Source: Plantago ovata
Taxonomy: Eukaryota; Streptophyta; Magnoliopsida; Lamiales; Plantaginaceae
Assembly (NCBI GenBank): GCA_028274465.1
Contig: CM051457.1
Span: 52,488,425 to 52,552,424, forward strand
Direction of reading: 5' to 3'
Length of the DNA stretch: 64,000 bases
In this document: in pieces, positions 1 to 10,077 of the stretch
Layout of the letters: the number at the start of each line of letters is the position of its first letter
Numbering within the stretch: the first letter of the stretch is position 1
Position numbers and translations under genes: made by a program
The notes under the pieces: model-generated
Told to the model about the DNA's origin: nothing
The model's input: the letters and a program-made list of their open reading frames with translations, nothing else
The model's database searches: none

Positions 1-815
1 TTCCCCCTGTACATAGGGGCTTCTTGAGTCGGTGGAGCTTCAGGTCCACGTCTCTTAACCATTTCTCTTGGGTCCTTGAACTGCGAACCCTTAGCAAGCC
101 TTTCGAAAACTGCCCAGACGGCTTCTGCGGTTTCCTCCCAAATATTGCCTCGGCATTGGAAATCCACCACTTGTTGGTTCTCGAAGGTTAGTCCATTGTA
201 GAAGTGTTGGACTAGGTCGGAGAGTTCAAAACCATGGTGAGGGCACTTGTTCGTGAGATCTTGGAACCTCTCGAACGCGGTGTAGATGGTCTCATCATAG
301 TCTTGCTTGAATCCAGTGATTTGCGCCTTGAGCGCGGTAGTCAGAGTGTGTGTGAAGTATTTCTCCATGAAAGCTGAAAAAACCTTTTCCCAAGTGTCCA
401 GCGAGCCTGCTGGAAGAGAGCTCAGCCATGACTTGGCTCTGTCGCCAAGTCCCATAGCAAAAACCTTCATCCTCAACTCATCCGTTGTTATGTCAGCTCC
501 GGGTCGTGGGAGTTGGTTGACGAAATCATCGATATCGTTCAAATACCCCATCACATCTTCCCTTGATAAGCCATAGAACCTCGAAAGTTGTTGGAATGCG
601 TGGTTCTTGATTTCAAGATCTCGGGTTGCGGGCGAAAGAACAATCGCCGGTCCCCTCATACGATCCTTGGTGGGTTGTACCCATGCCTTCAGTGGTCTAG
701 CTTCTGCCATTCCGTCGATTTCCTTGGAAAGGAGTCGCCTTGTTTGGTGGTAGACTCTATCGATCTCAGCAATTGAATCAGCAAGCGGTATTCCTGCAGA
801 ACGTGTATGCGGCAT
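1..815 (-). CDS. gag: Athila-like Gag (element F), 3' part outside window
   Basis: This encodes the capsid/nucleocapsid precursor that packages element RNA into virus-like particles in the cytoplasm. I placed the start at the ATG complementary to 813-815, the first ATG after the primer-binding site and equivalent to the starts in A and B. As read by eye the frame stays open to the window edge, about 271 codons. It contains the Retrotrans_gag core, recognisable from AFMEKYF, TITTALKAQ-like and NKCPHHGFELSD segments and the following FYNGL. Relative to A and B it lacks about 60 bp near the N-terminus, apparently in frame. The zinc knuckle seen in the related copies lies beyond the left edge. 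This may be the least damaged gag of its family in the window, but only part is visible. Confidence 0.8.
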   Translation of the reverse strand, partial: MPHTRSAGIPLADSIAEIDRVYHQTRRLLSKEIDGMAEARPLKAWVQPTKDRMRGPAIVLSPATRDLEIKNHAFQQLSRFYGLSREDVMGYLNDIDDFVNQLPRPGADITTDELRMKVFAMGLGDRAKSWLSSLPAGSLDTWEKVFSAFMEKYFTHTLTTALKAQITGFKQDYDETIYTAFERFQDLTNKCPHHGFELSDLVQHFYNGLTFENQQVVDFQCRGNIWEETAEAVWAVFERLAKGSQFKDPREMVKRRGPEAPPTQEAPMYRG

Positions 816-958
816 ACACTATATGTGACAGACTAGAAAAGGTGATTAGAAACAAATAGGAAAGCAGAGAGAGAAATTAAAAGGGAAAACTAAAACTAAA
901 AGAATTAGGAATCTAAAGCTGTAAATATAAATAAATTAAATAGAAAAAAGGAGTATAG

Positions 959-976
959 TCCCCGCCAACGGCGCCA
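959..976 (-). other. Primer-binding site, tRNA-Asp type (element F)
   Basis: The minus strand reads TGGCGCCGTTGGCGGGGA, one mismatch from the 18-nt complement of plant tRNA-Asp 3' end. It lies three bases inside the LTR, as in the other Athila-like copies here. Confidence 0.85.
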
Positions 977-979
977 ATT

Positions 980-2258
980 TGATGAACGGAGATTTGTCAG
1001 GTCTCGATTCAGCAAATAATATTTGTTATTTAGCCAAAGGCGATCCACAACTACAACGAAAACCGTAGTGTAGTAGTAGAATGACTCGAGTGTCGTTCTC
1101 TCAGGACTATAACTAGTTTTATCTATTAACAAGAGAATAAAAAACAGCAGATAGAAAGCAATAGGGGTTTTCAAGCAGATAATGGAGGTTGGTGATAGTA
1201 TGGTCCTTCTTAACATAATGGGTCGATAATCATGCATAAATTCCTCGGTCTTGCATGGAGATCTTTGAACGAATCTTGGGTCCTGTTGTAAGTATTGTGC
1301 ACTACGAAGATAATATGGGTCTGACCTGTCAACAACTAACGTCCTATTGTGTTCCGTAATCATTCAACACTACGAAGATAATTAAGTCTGATTGGCCGAC
1401 AAGTGTCCTAGTGTGCATAATGATCAACACAACATACGAGAATTTTGGTGTTCAACTCATCAACGAAATAAAGCAATGACACGGAGTATAATGCGCGATA
1501 TAGCCATTAGCATGATTATCTTCCCTCGCTAAGAATTCACATACTACCACCAACGATAAATTTAGCTACTCATAATGTGCATGCAATCAATAGCAATCAT
1601 AGAAGAAAACATATTGAAAGAATATATAAAATAAGTAGATAAAAGTTGTAAGATACAAAGTTACCGAAGGTTGTCAATCTCCGGATGATTGTGATCCTAC
1701 GCGCTCCAATCTGCTATGAAAAAGTATCCCCTAAGCTATAGAACTCCCAGGACAGGCCCCGGGAAGTTCCTACCTAAAACTATAGAGAGAGGTGAGAAAG
1801 TAGGCTTGGAAAGATATGATTTTCGGAGAGAAAACTCGCAACTATATATAGGCCCGAAAATCCTCTGGGGCGGTTCGCCCGAGACACGGGGCGGTTTGCC
1901 CCCCAGTATTTCGCGGAATTTTCGCGTTTTTCGACGCGGATTTGGATTTCTTCACCTTTTCGGACTCGGTTTCAGACTTCTAATGGCCTTCTAACCTCCA
2001 GATTCGACCCCTAGACTCCAATTCCTATCCGGAAACCTTCAGATACTCCAAATAGGCTTCTGGAACACCAATTCCTTGTAGACTTCAATATAATTGCCCG
2101 TAAATCTCCGAATTTCAACCAAAACCTGTAAAATAAAATCTAAAGGGAAACGTGACACTATTCTAATAAAATGTACTAAAATATAGCTAAATTAACATAG
2201 AGGATAGCTAAATTAGGTGAAAAAGACTCGAATGAAAGTGTAAAATACACATTCATCA
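980..2258 (-). repeat. 5' LTR of element F
   Basis: This 1279-bp LTR runs from TGATGAACG to ATTCATCA in plus coordinates. On the minus strand the U3 promoter has two GCG-NNN-CGC dyads (1870-1878, and 1891-1899 with one CpG decayed), 21 bp apart, just upstream of a TATA box (complement of 1843-1850). A 152-codon open frame inside it (905-1363) spans the PBS and has no gag similarity, so I treat it as chance. Confidence 0.88.
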
Positions 2259-3031
2259 AGCTCCGGTCCGAGCTGTTATCCGGAGCTGTTTAACAGCTCC
2301 GATCCGGAGCTGTAAAAGCTCCAGATCCGGAGCTGTTAAACAGCTCCGGTTTGGAGCGATCGGAACTGTTTTTTTTTTGTTTTTCTTTTTTTTTTTTTTT
2401 TTTAAATAATTTAGGACTATATTGAAATATTTTTTTTATAGGGTTTGTTTTTAGACCATTTTGAAATATTATAAAATTATGTGGGTTCGTTTTTAAATAA
2501 ATAGTGCTAAGTTTGTAAAAATGAAAATATTTGGGTTAAAAATGTAATAAACAAAATCTCAAATTGTTTGGTCAACTTAAAAATCTAATAATTGACTAAG
2601 GGTAAGAAAGTAATTTCAATGAATAAGTTCGCGAAAAGTCAAGTTCGTGGATCCAAATGTAATTAATTTCAACTAGTCAGGGTATGGATGTAAACTCCGG
2701 ACTAAGGGGGGCCTCGATGTAATTAAAAACACTAACAGGGGTAACATATGCAAATGACCCTTTAAATAATTTATAGTCAATTTTGTAAAATAGAAAAATT
2801 TAGAGTCAAATATGTAATAAAATATAATTGAAGTTGTTTGGTTTTTTTAGAAAACTAAAACTTAAATGAGGGTAAAATGGTACAATCCAGACCTTAATTC
2901 GCTAAAAGTCAAGGTCGTGGGTTAAAATGTAATTGATTTGCACTAACAGGCGGTAATGCGTAGTTGTTGAACTAGTAGGGGCCAATGAGTAATTGATGAA
3001 ACTAGCAGGGGATCTTGATACAAATTTCCCT
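2259..3031. mobile_element. TIR-type (Mutator-like?) non-autonomous DNA element, left end lost
   Basis: The stretch opens with a dense array of short inverted repeats built on GGAGCTG/CAGCTCC (2262-2370), then a poly-T tract (2371-2403). AT-rich sequence follows with repeated phrases such as aactagtaggggnnaa and aaaatgtaattga. Its right end, read on the minus strand, begins GGGAAATTTGTATC and is followed by a CCCCTGCTAGT phrase. A very similar start, GGGTCATTTGCATATG, occurs at about 2762 reading left. The right edge cuts a Copia pol sequence precisely after its phrase for KLEVMK. The left end is removed by element F. No transposase ORF is present. The Mutator-like label is inferred from TIR style only. 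Confidence 0.42.
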
Positions 3032-3032
3032 T

Positions 3033-4380
3033 TTTCATGACTTCGAGCTTGTTCAGCAAGTTAGGTATTTCAGTTCTTGTTTCAGACTTGTCTTTGATAA
3101 ACACTACCCAAGTGAATCTTGAATAGTCATCTACCACCACCAGACCATACTTCTTGCCAGCATAGATTGTTGAAGAAGATTCAAACAAATCCATGTGCAA
3201 CAGTTGTAAAGGGCTTGTAGTTGACGGTACTACCTTGTTCTTGAAAGAATTTTGGTTTTCTTACCTTGCTGACATGCAGTGCAAACACCATCCTTCTTAA
3301 ATGTAACCTTAGGTAATCCAACTACAAATGCCTTTTTAGACAGCTTATTCAGCGTCTTGAAGTTTAGGTGACTTGTTCGTTTATGCCATAACCATGCTTT
3401 TTCAGCAAGGCAATCATGATTTGAGATAAGACATTTTTCAACGATTGCTGAAGACCAATCTACGGTATAGAGACCTCCTGATCTTATAGCAACCATGATA
3501 ACCTTCTCTGTCTCAAAGTCAATAAGTTTACATTCATCACTTTTAATTTTGATGAAGTAGCCTTTGTCAGCAAATTGACTCATGCTGAAAAGGTTAAACT
3601 TAAGGTTTTTGACATAAAGAACTCCCGAAATGGTAATGCATCCTAACTTCACGTCACCATAACCTTTAGTAGAACCAAAGCCTCCACCAGCAAACGTTAT
3701 TGTTGGACCTTTAGACCACCGTCTATAGTTTATAAGGTTTTTCTTATTGCCCGTCATGTGCTTTCCACAACCACTGTCAAAGTGCCAAATTGCATTGTTT
3801 GTCTCCGTGGCTGAAGTCTACACAATCAAGAGCAAACAAGTTAATTATCCAATATTGGATTTCCATTAACATGTTCAAGAAAACGTCCAGTGGAAACCCA
3901 AGTCTTGAGTTTTTCAATCTTGACTTGTTTTCTACTTGCTGAGAAACTAGAGGGTTTAGAACCGAAAGACTTTTGATCATTACTAATCAAGTCCACTTTT
4001 TGATGTGGTGTCTTGCTTGGTTGACCCTTTTTCTTCTTTTCTAGCAAGGTTCCTTCTAGTCCTAGCATTTTGAGTATTGTCAGTACTCTTAGGCTTGGTT
4101 TTGTTCAACTCTTTGAAGTATCTTTGTTGACTTTGCTTACACTCATGAAAGAGTTGATTTTGCTTGGTTTTGAATCCAAGTCCACTTTTCGGAGTATGCT
4201 GAGCTTTTTTCTCAGCAACCTTACTTGATTTAGGTTTATCAACAAAGGTCTTCTGATTGCTTTTAGTAATCTTGCCTTTAGTCTTAACAAATTGCTTTTC
4301 AGCAACTTGTTTGGCGGAATGCTTTACAGCATCCTTTTTCTGAACAGTTTGCTTTTCCATGGTCTGTTCTGATGATTTTT
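3033..4380 (-). pseudogene. Copia-type pol fragment: linker, GAG-pre-integrase, integrase start (broken)
   Basis: Sense is the minus strand. From right to left it shows a Lys/Ser-rich linker (4360-3790), then a block starting CGKHMTGNK with the Copia protease-to-integrase consensus (3780-3430). Next is the GAG-pre-integrase zinc-binding module, with WHKRTSHLNF followed by CTACQQGK (3420-3235), then the start of the integrase core, HMDLFESSS ... VVVDDYSRFTWVVF (3200-3080). A frameshift near 3235 separates the zinc module from the core, and further frame changes occur near 3770-3980. The text stops at 3033 where the DNA element at 2259-3031 is inserted. The linker style suggests a SIRE/Maximus-like Copia lineage, with moderate confidence. 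No reverse transcriptase is visible here. Confidence 0.75.
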
Positions 4381-4774
4381 ACCTTGTCATTTTTCATGGC
4401 TTCGAGCTTGTTTAGAAAGTTAGGTATTTCAGTCGTTGTTTCAGACTTTTATTTGATGAAAATTACCAAAGTGAACCTTGAATAATTATCCACCACCACC
4501 AGACCATACTTCTTGCCAGCATAGCTTGTTGAAGAAGATTCGAAAAAGTCCATGTGCAAAAGTTGTAAACGTTTTGTAGTTGACGGTACTGCCTTGTTCT
4601 TGAAAGAAGTTTTGGTTTGCTTACCTTGCTGACATGCAGTGCAAACACCATCCTTCTTAAAAGTTTGCTTAGGTAATCCAACTACAAGTGCCTTTTTAGA
4701 CAGCTTATTCAGCGTCTTGAAGTTTAGGTGACTAGTTCTTTTATGCCATAACCATGCTTTTTTAGCAAGGCATT
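4381..4774 (-). pseudogene. Second copy of Copia GAG-pre-integrase/integrase start
   Basis: This repeats the module at 3033-3420. It has LWHKRTSHLNF, CTACQQGK, then HMDFFESSS ... VVVDNYSRFTL, and an in-frame TAA after FIK (near 4450). It then continues to KLEAMKND and RTDHG, the conserved integrase segment. At about 4340-4360 the integrase text passes directly into the linker of the neighbouring copy, so the two copies lie head-to-tail in the same orientation. This looks like a tandem duplication or recombination product of one Copia pol. The right end (4774) is cut by the Cassandra-like insertion at 4775. Confidence 0.72.
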
Positions 4775-5119
4775 TGTAACGACCCGACCCACTAATGGGC
4801 CAAGACCCGGCCCAACGGGCCAACGAGGTTACTCTTGGACGCTCTCCGGGGTGATACGCTGGCCCCACAGACCAACACGGGTTCTAATCCGCGCAGTTTG
4901 TCCTCACTCGTGCTGGGAACTTCCCAGTGGGTCACCCATCCTAGAATTGCTCGAGAGCAAGCACGCTTAACTCTGAAGTTCTTCTAGGTGGATTCCCGAA
5001 AAGAAAGGTGCACCTTGTTGGTATGAGTAGCGTTCTCAACCCTTTTAAGCCTCTGAAATCTGAGGCGTTACTGTTGAAGGGTAATTCTTGCTTCTTTCTA
5101 AGTTCGCAGTGGATCGTCA
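4775..5119 (-). mobile_element. Cassandra-like TRIM LTR with 5S rDNA-derived segment
   Basis: The left edge TGTAACGACCCGACCC is a typical LTR terminus, reading ...TTACA on the minus strand. It interrupts the Copia text after gcatt. On the minus strand, 4988-4901 is clearly related to plant 5S rRNA: GAGTTAAGCGTGCTTG is followed by AGGATGGGTGACCCACTGGG and AAGT. This region carries the 5S internal Pol III promoter elements. Cassandra TRIM retrotransposons are known to carry 5S sequence in their LTRs. The right boundary is uncertain; I used cgtcaca at 5113-5119. No second LTR or matching target duplication was found, so it is a solo or truncated LTR. Confidence 0.55.
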
Positions 5120-6206
5120 CAATAAGCTATTCTAGGTCTTCTTCATGTAGTGTTCCTCTTGAAATAATAGGGAACCTTCTTGTAGCTTCCTCGTACCTGA
5201 AATAGACTGGAGGGGGGGGGGGTTAGTACCTCGTGCCCGGTTTGTCGAGGAACAAACCGGAGGGACGACTTTACGTGTAGGGAGTTGTGAGGCTTCCCTA
5301 GTACGAGTAGTAAATGTGGTGGGTGAGTAGTAGGTGAGAGATCTTAATTCTTACCCGTTGGGTAATGAATGAGCTCCTTATATACTCGTAGTACTTTAAT
5401 GTCACTCCATGTAGGATCATGACAAGTGTCTGGACTAGATTGAAGCCTCCTTAGGCCCAAGCCCATTAAGGAGATCCATTGACTTTGGCCCAAACATATT
5501 GGCTAGAGTTGAGAGGGCAATATGGACTTTTCGGGTCCCATAAAGTAATCTGGAAGACGGGTCCCACAGAGAGCGACCATGGGTGGTCACCCTTGGTCCT
5601 CGTGCCTTCCTCTTACCCATGTGGTCCGAGTAGTGCTCTGCCTAGTTTCTCTCAGAGGGTGTTCCCTTGACGTAAGGTCCTCCTCGAGCCCTAGAGATGC
5701 TCCTCGAGCCCAATAGCTGCATTGTCCTTGTAGTGATCTTATCTTGAGGGTTGGCCTCTTAGTGATGGTCGGACCCTATGTTGGTCGAACCACACCTTAG
5801 TGACATACTTGGGTGTGGTCGCGCCCCTTGAGGGACGGCCCATGATGCTTCGTCGCGCTCTTAGACCGCTCCAGTTCGTACATGCGGACTTGACATATTT
5901 CAACACCAACATATGCCCCCCAAGTTTCCAAGTATCTTTGTAGAAGATAGTTGAGGAACTATGTTGAAGTAGAGGTCTAGCAGAGCCTCGACTAGTAGTG
6001 GGCGAAAAAAGATTTCCGTATTCGCGCCTTGGTGGCTTTCCCTCCTCCTATCTCTCCCTCCCCCCCCACCCCCAGCTTTTTATAGGGTGCGAGCAGACGT
6101 TGCTCGGACCTTATTAAAGGGGTATATTTGCTGGGCAGAGATCGGATCCGGGAAAGTGTTCCTTGGTGGGAATAGGTGTTCAATTTTTTTGCCGCTTCGC
6201 TATCCT
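5120..6206. other. No recognisable gene or element
   Basis: I see no supported coding region. A G10 run lies near 5212-5222. The sequence is unlike the flanking retrotransposons and carries no obvious terminal repeats. Short open frames on both strands show no family resemblance. It may be the remaining body of the 5S-bearing element or older degraded repeat. Confidence 0.4.
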
Positions 6207-6441
6207 CTTTGCAAATTATCTCGAGGAGATAATTGTGAGTGGATGGAATGAAATGACTTCTTGCCACCTTTTTCTTTGCAAATTATCTCGAGGAGATAAT
6301 TGTAAGTGAATGGAATGGAATGACTTCTTGTCACCTTTTTCTTTGCAAATTATCTCGAGGAGATAATTGTGAGTGAATGGAATGGAATGACTTCTTGCCA
6401 CCTTTTTCTTTGTAAATTATCTCGAGGAGATAATTGTGAGT
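6207..6441 (+). repeat. 67-bp minisatellite with a central 21-bp palindrome, about 3.5 copies
   Basis: A 67-bp unit recurs with its palindromic core (aattatctc / gag / gagataatt) at 6214-6234, 6281-6301, 6348-6368 and 6415-6435, an exact period of 67. Between cores lies a conserved ggaatg..atgacttcttg segment. The array stops at the left end of the LTR of element E (6442), whose presumed target duplication (tgagt, 6437-6441) falls in the last copy. Confidence 0.9.
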
Positions 6442-7701
6442 TGATGACAGTGTTTTTTACACTATCATTCGAGTCTTTTTTCACCAATTTAGCTATCCTC
6501 TTGCATGCATTTTAGTGCATTTTGTTAGAATAGTGTCATGTTTCCATTTCTTTTGTTCTTTTCATGTTTTAGGTGGAAATCGCGTTTTTGGATGTAATTC
6601 ATGGTGAAACAATGATGTTTTGGTGCAACGAGATCCCCCGTGGTGTGTCAAGGAGTGCCGAGACGAGTTTCAAGGCCGAGAGATCGAGTTCGGAGCTCAA
6701 AACCGTGCAAGGGGCCGAATTCGAGAATCCAAAGGCGGAATTCCGCGCAGGCCGCGTTCTGCCCGTGCGGGGCGCACCGCCGCGTACGGGGCGGTGCGCT
6801 GCGGAGCTTCCAACAGCTCTATATATATATCCCAAAATCTGCAAATTTTCATATCTCTTTTCATATTTTTCCAAACATAAACCCTAGAGCTTGTTCTGGG
6901 GATATTTTCTCTTAGATTCTTTGTAACTTAGCGATTTTGGAGCTAGAGGAGAGATTTGGACACCGTTTAATCTCACCTTGCTAGATCTTTGTGAGTTTTA
7001 GCCATTCACCGGAGATTGACAACCTTCGGTGGTAACCTTGTATCTCACAATTCTGCTATTTATCTTTCAATTAAACATGTTTTCTTTCATTATTGCTTCA
7101 ATTATGATTGTTTATCGTGTTATTGATATGAGTAGCTAAGCATCTAGTTGGTGATAGTATGTGAATTCGTAGCTAGGGTTCGTATTATGCATGATTCAGT
7201 TTCTGAATCTTTTACTTGCTTAATTATCTTAATTCGATTCTTTGATCCGACTAAGCCACATCTCTTCGTAGAAAGGTGTTAGAAACACTAGGACAATTCA
7301 AGATCATCGATTCAATTATATATAATTTGCAAGTACTGCTTGAACTAAGTATTAGTATAGATAGGAAGCTTTCAAAATACACGTCTGCAAACCTGTATTT
7401 GGTGTATGTAAATCGAATTACTTTTAGGACAGTACGCGTTGCACTTTCATGCATAATTAGAACTTGATGCTTAGAACGAGCATACTATCACCACCTTTCT
7501 CCATATATTGTTAAGTTAAGTTAGAGATTAATTTGTTTTCTGAAATTATATATAGTTAATTAGTTAAAGCTAGTTTAGTCCCTAGAGATCGACACTCGAG
7601 GTCATCTTACCTCTGCACTACGTGTTTTGTGTAGTTGTGAGTTGCCCTTTGGCTAAAAACAAATTTATTTGATTGTTCGAGTCTGACAATCTCGTTCATC
7701 A
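6442..7701 (+). repeat. 5' LTR of element E
   Basis: This 1260-bp LTR runs from TGATGACAGTG to TTCATCA. The U3 contains two GCG-NNN-CGC dyads, gcgcaccgc (6772-6780) and gcggtgcgc (6791-6799). They are preceded by a related palindrome gcggaattccgc (6735-6746) and followed 20 bp later by a TATA box (6820-6830). Overlapping open frames on both strands at 6573-6915 fall in this GC-rich promoter and are not credible genes. Confidence 0.88.
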
Positions 7702-7704
7702 AAT

Positions 7705-7722
7705 TGGCGCCGTTGTCGGGGA
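7705..7722 (+). other. Primer-binding site, tRNA-Asp type (element E)
   Basis: TGGCGCCGTTGTCGGGGA has one mismatch to the tRNA-Asp complement used by all other Athila-like copies in the window. It starts three bases after the LTR end. Confidence 0.88.
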
Positions 7723-7882
7723 CTATAACTCCTTTTTACACTTTAGCTTGTTTATTTTCAGCATTCAATTTCCAGGATATAGTAATCTAGTTGTCTAGTG
7801 TAGAAGTTGGGTTCCAAATTTTGGCAGAACTAACATGACTGATTTTTGGTTTTGAGTTATATCCTTTCCCAGTTATCCAGGT

Positions 7883-8838
7883 ATGACGTCCATGAGGGCT
7901 CGCATGACCCTACAATTCTCGCAAGTTAGGAGAGGATCATCTATATACCTGGAAGACGAGTTAAGGGAGTATGAGGTGACGAGTTCAGTAGTGAGAAACA
8001 TACCGAGGTTCAAAGATGGAGTGGGGATGAATCTGTTGAGTTTCATCAGATCCTATGACGAGGAAATAGCAAAAGTTCCAGCAAAGGGGTTTACTGAGGA
8101 CCAATTGTGCAGGAAATTATTTTCTTTTGCCCTTGGATATGAGCCAAAGCGTTGGATGGCAAGGTTAGCACCGGGATCGCTGAAAACTTGGGGCCAAGTA
8201 GTAGAGGATTTCTTGGCGCGATTTATGCCTTACCATGTGACGATTGCCTTACGAGATAGGATTGAAAACTTCAAGCAAGGAGAAGATGAGCGGTTTTGTG
8301 ACACCTACGATCGGTTTGAGCGGTATAAGCGAGAGTGCCCCCATCACCGTTTTGATGATGGGGAGTTCATTTGGCATTTTGTTGGTGGGTTACGCGATGA
8401 GGTTAGGCTTAGAGTAGATGGGTTGTGCGGAGGGTTGGAAGATTGCACGGTTGAAGAGGCAGAAAAGGTCTTCCGTAATTACGCTAGAGGATCCACATGG
8501 TCAGAGAGACTAACACCACGTCACATCGCCAGTGAGAGGCTAGATCAAAGTGGAACCGAAAGATTATCTGAGGAGTTCCGAGAAGATGAAAATGATATCA
8601 GTGAGGAGGATGAACTTGCAATCTATGCAGGAATTAAAGCCACTGAGAGTATATTTGAGATCGCACATTCAAGACAAGTTGAACAGAACCTCCGTATAGC
8701 ACAAGTTTTTGAAGGGGTAGCAGTAACTGAGCAATTAATAGAGGAAGACAGTTTGTTAGAGTGTGAAAAGGTCGAAAAATTCAACACACAAGAGCCTGGA
8801 GAAGAAAATCCACGGGACGCCTCAATGGACGTGAGGGG
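7883..8838 (+). CDS. gag: Gag of element E, N-terminal part (interrupted by element A)
   Basis: This encodes an Athila-like Gag, the structural precursor of virus-like particles. The start is the ATG at 7883, about 160 bp after the PBS; a second in-frame ATG follows at codon 4. Residues 50-180 hold the Retrotrans_gag core: FSFALGYEPKRWMARL, then VVEDFLARFMPYH and ECPHHRFDDGEF. The remainder is acidic (EEDELAIYAG...). No zinc knuckle is visible. It is much diverged from the gag of A, B, D and F and shares an N-terminal style with C (MSIRA versus MTSMRA, then a charged segment). The frame is uninterrupted for 318 codons and then runs into the LTR of A at 8839. Its true continuation is at 60667. 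Confidence 0.82.
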
Positions 8839-10055
8839 TGATGAACGAGATTGTCAGACTCAGTTAATCAAATAAATTTGTTTTTTAGCCAAAGGCAATT
8901 CACAACTACAACGAAAACCAAGGCATGTAGTGTAGAAGTAAAATAACCTCGAGTGTCTATCTCTAAGGACTATAACTAGCTTTATCTAATTTAACTTAAA
9001 CTATAAACTCAACAAACGACTTAGCACAAATTTTCTTGTCAATAGTAATGGGAAGTTAGCGATAGTATGATCATTCAAAGCATCAGGTTAATAGTCATGC
9101 ATGAAGTACTTGAACGTTTGCATAGAAATCTAAGATCATGAATTGTCCAATGTGTTCCGTTCAATTCAACACTACGAAGATAGAGGGCTTAGATAGATCA
9201 AAGATATAAAGCAATAAGTCAAGTCTAAATCGCGTTACAGCCACTCATGCATAATTAAGAACCCTAGCTAAAAAATCACATACTATCACCAACGATAGAT
9301 TTAGCTACTCATAGATAAATTGCAATCAACAAGAATCAAAGCAAGATTGAATGAAAACATGTTGAAAGAAATAAATAAAAGTAGAAAAATCTTGAGATAC
9401 AATGTTACCAACGAAGGTTGTCAATCTCCGAAGAATTGCTAACTCACAAGCAAAAATTGATAAACAACGAAGTCCAATTGCTATGCTTAATCCTCCAAAT
9501 TGATAAAAAAAAAGAGTCTCCTATGCTAAGAATTCCCTGAACAGGATCTGGAGAATTTGTCTCTCAAAATAATGTGAAAAGGTATGAAAAACGTAGAGAA
9601 TGGACAAACATATATATAGCTGTCGGAAACGCACGGGGCGCACCGTCCCAGATGCCGGGCGATTCGCCTGGTACAGGGCGATTCGCCCTTCGTCCGAGGC
9701 GATTCGCCTGGGACATCCAGATCAATTTCAGCGAGATTTTAGTCTTCTTTTCCTTTTCGGACTCGGATTTTGCCTTCTAGTGACCTTTAAGCCTTGAAAC
9801 TCGTCCCCTAGGCCTCAAATCTCATCCGGAACCTTCTAGATACACCACGAATGTCCTCGAAATACCAAAACCTCGCCCTCTTCATCAATATTGCCCATAA
9901 AAACACGTTTTTCACCTAAAAACTGAAAAATGCAAAGAAAAGGGAAACGTGACACTATTCTAATAAAATGCACCAAAATATAAGATAAATTAACCTAGAG
10001 GATAGCTAAATTGGTGAAAAAGACTCGAATGAAAGTGTAAAATACACGTTCATCA
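8839..10055 (-). repeat. 3' LTR of element A
   Basis: This 1217-bp LTR runs from TGATGAACG to CGTTCATCA. The minus-strand U3 has three intact dyads gcgattcgc (9659, 9678, 9699; spacing 19 and 21 bp) and a decayed one near 9638. A TATA box (complement of 9611-9618) lies about 20 bp beyond the last. Confidence 0.92.
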
Positions 10056-10077
10056 AACTCCCCAAACCGAACCTTTG
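10056..10077 (-). other. Polypurine tract of element A, next to target duplication ctttg
   Basis: On the minus strand GGTTCGGTTTGGGGAGTT directly precedes the LTR, the standard position of the plus-strand primer. The last five bases, ctttg (10073-10077), are the left target duplication of the TR-GAG element; the right copy is at 17479-17483. Confidence 0.85.

Larger units (their letters stand above)
1..2258 (-). mobile_element. Athila-like LTR retrotransposon F, partial (gag, PBS, 5' LTR)
   Basis: Reading the minus strand from 2258 leftward gives a 5' LTR, a tRNA-Asp primer-binding site and a gag reading frame that leaves the window at base 1. The LTR is bounded by TGATGAA...TTCATCA type ends and is directly followed on its right by non-element sequence (agctc at 2259-2263, the presumed target duplication; its partner is outside the window). 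Gag is clearly of the same family as in elements A, B and D. Protease, downstream region and 3' LTR are not in the window. Confidence 0.88.

Noticed and set aside
905-1363. 152-codon minus-strand frame across the F LTR and PBS
   Set aside because: It lies in LTR and primer-binding sequence and has no gag or other family resemblance. Equivalent positions in other LTR copies are not open.
4901-4988. A functional 5S rRNA gene
   Set aside because: Only the interior of 5S is recognisable, with several changes. The canonical 5' and 3' ends are missing and the context is LTR-like.
5008-5670. Short frames at 5008-5205, 5435-5620 and 5479-5670
   Set aside because: Each is about 60 codons, on opposite or overlapping strands, without domain resemblance or codon signal.
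6573-6915. Four overlapping frames on both strands near 6573-6915
   Set aside because: They coincide with the GC-rich dyad region and TATA box of LTR E, a promoter rather than a gene.
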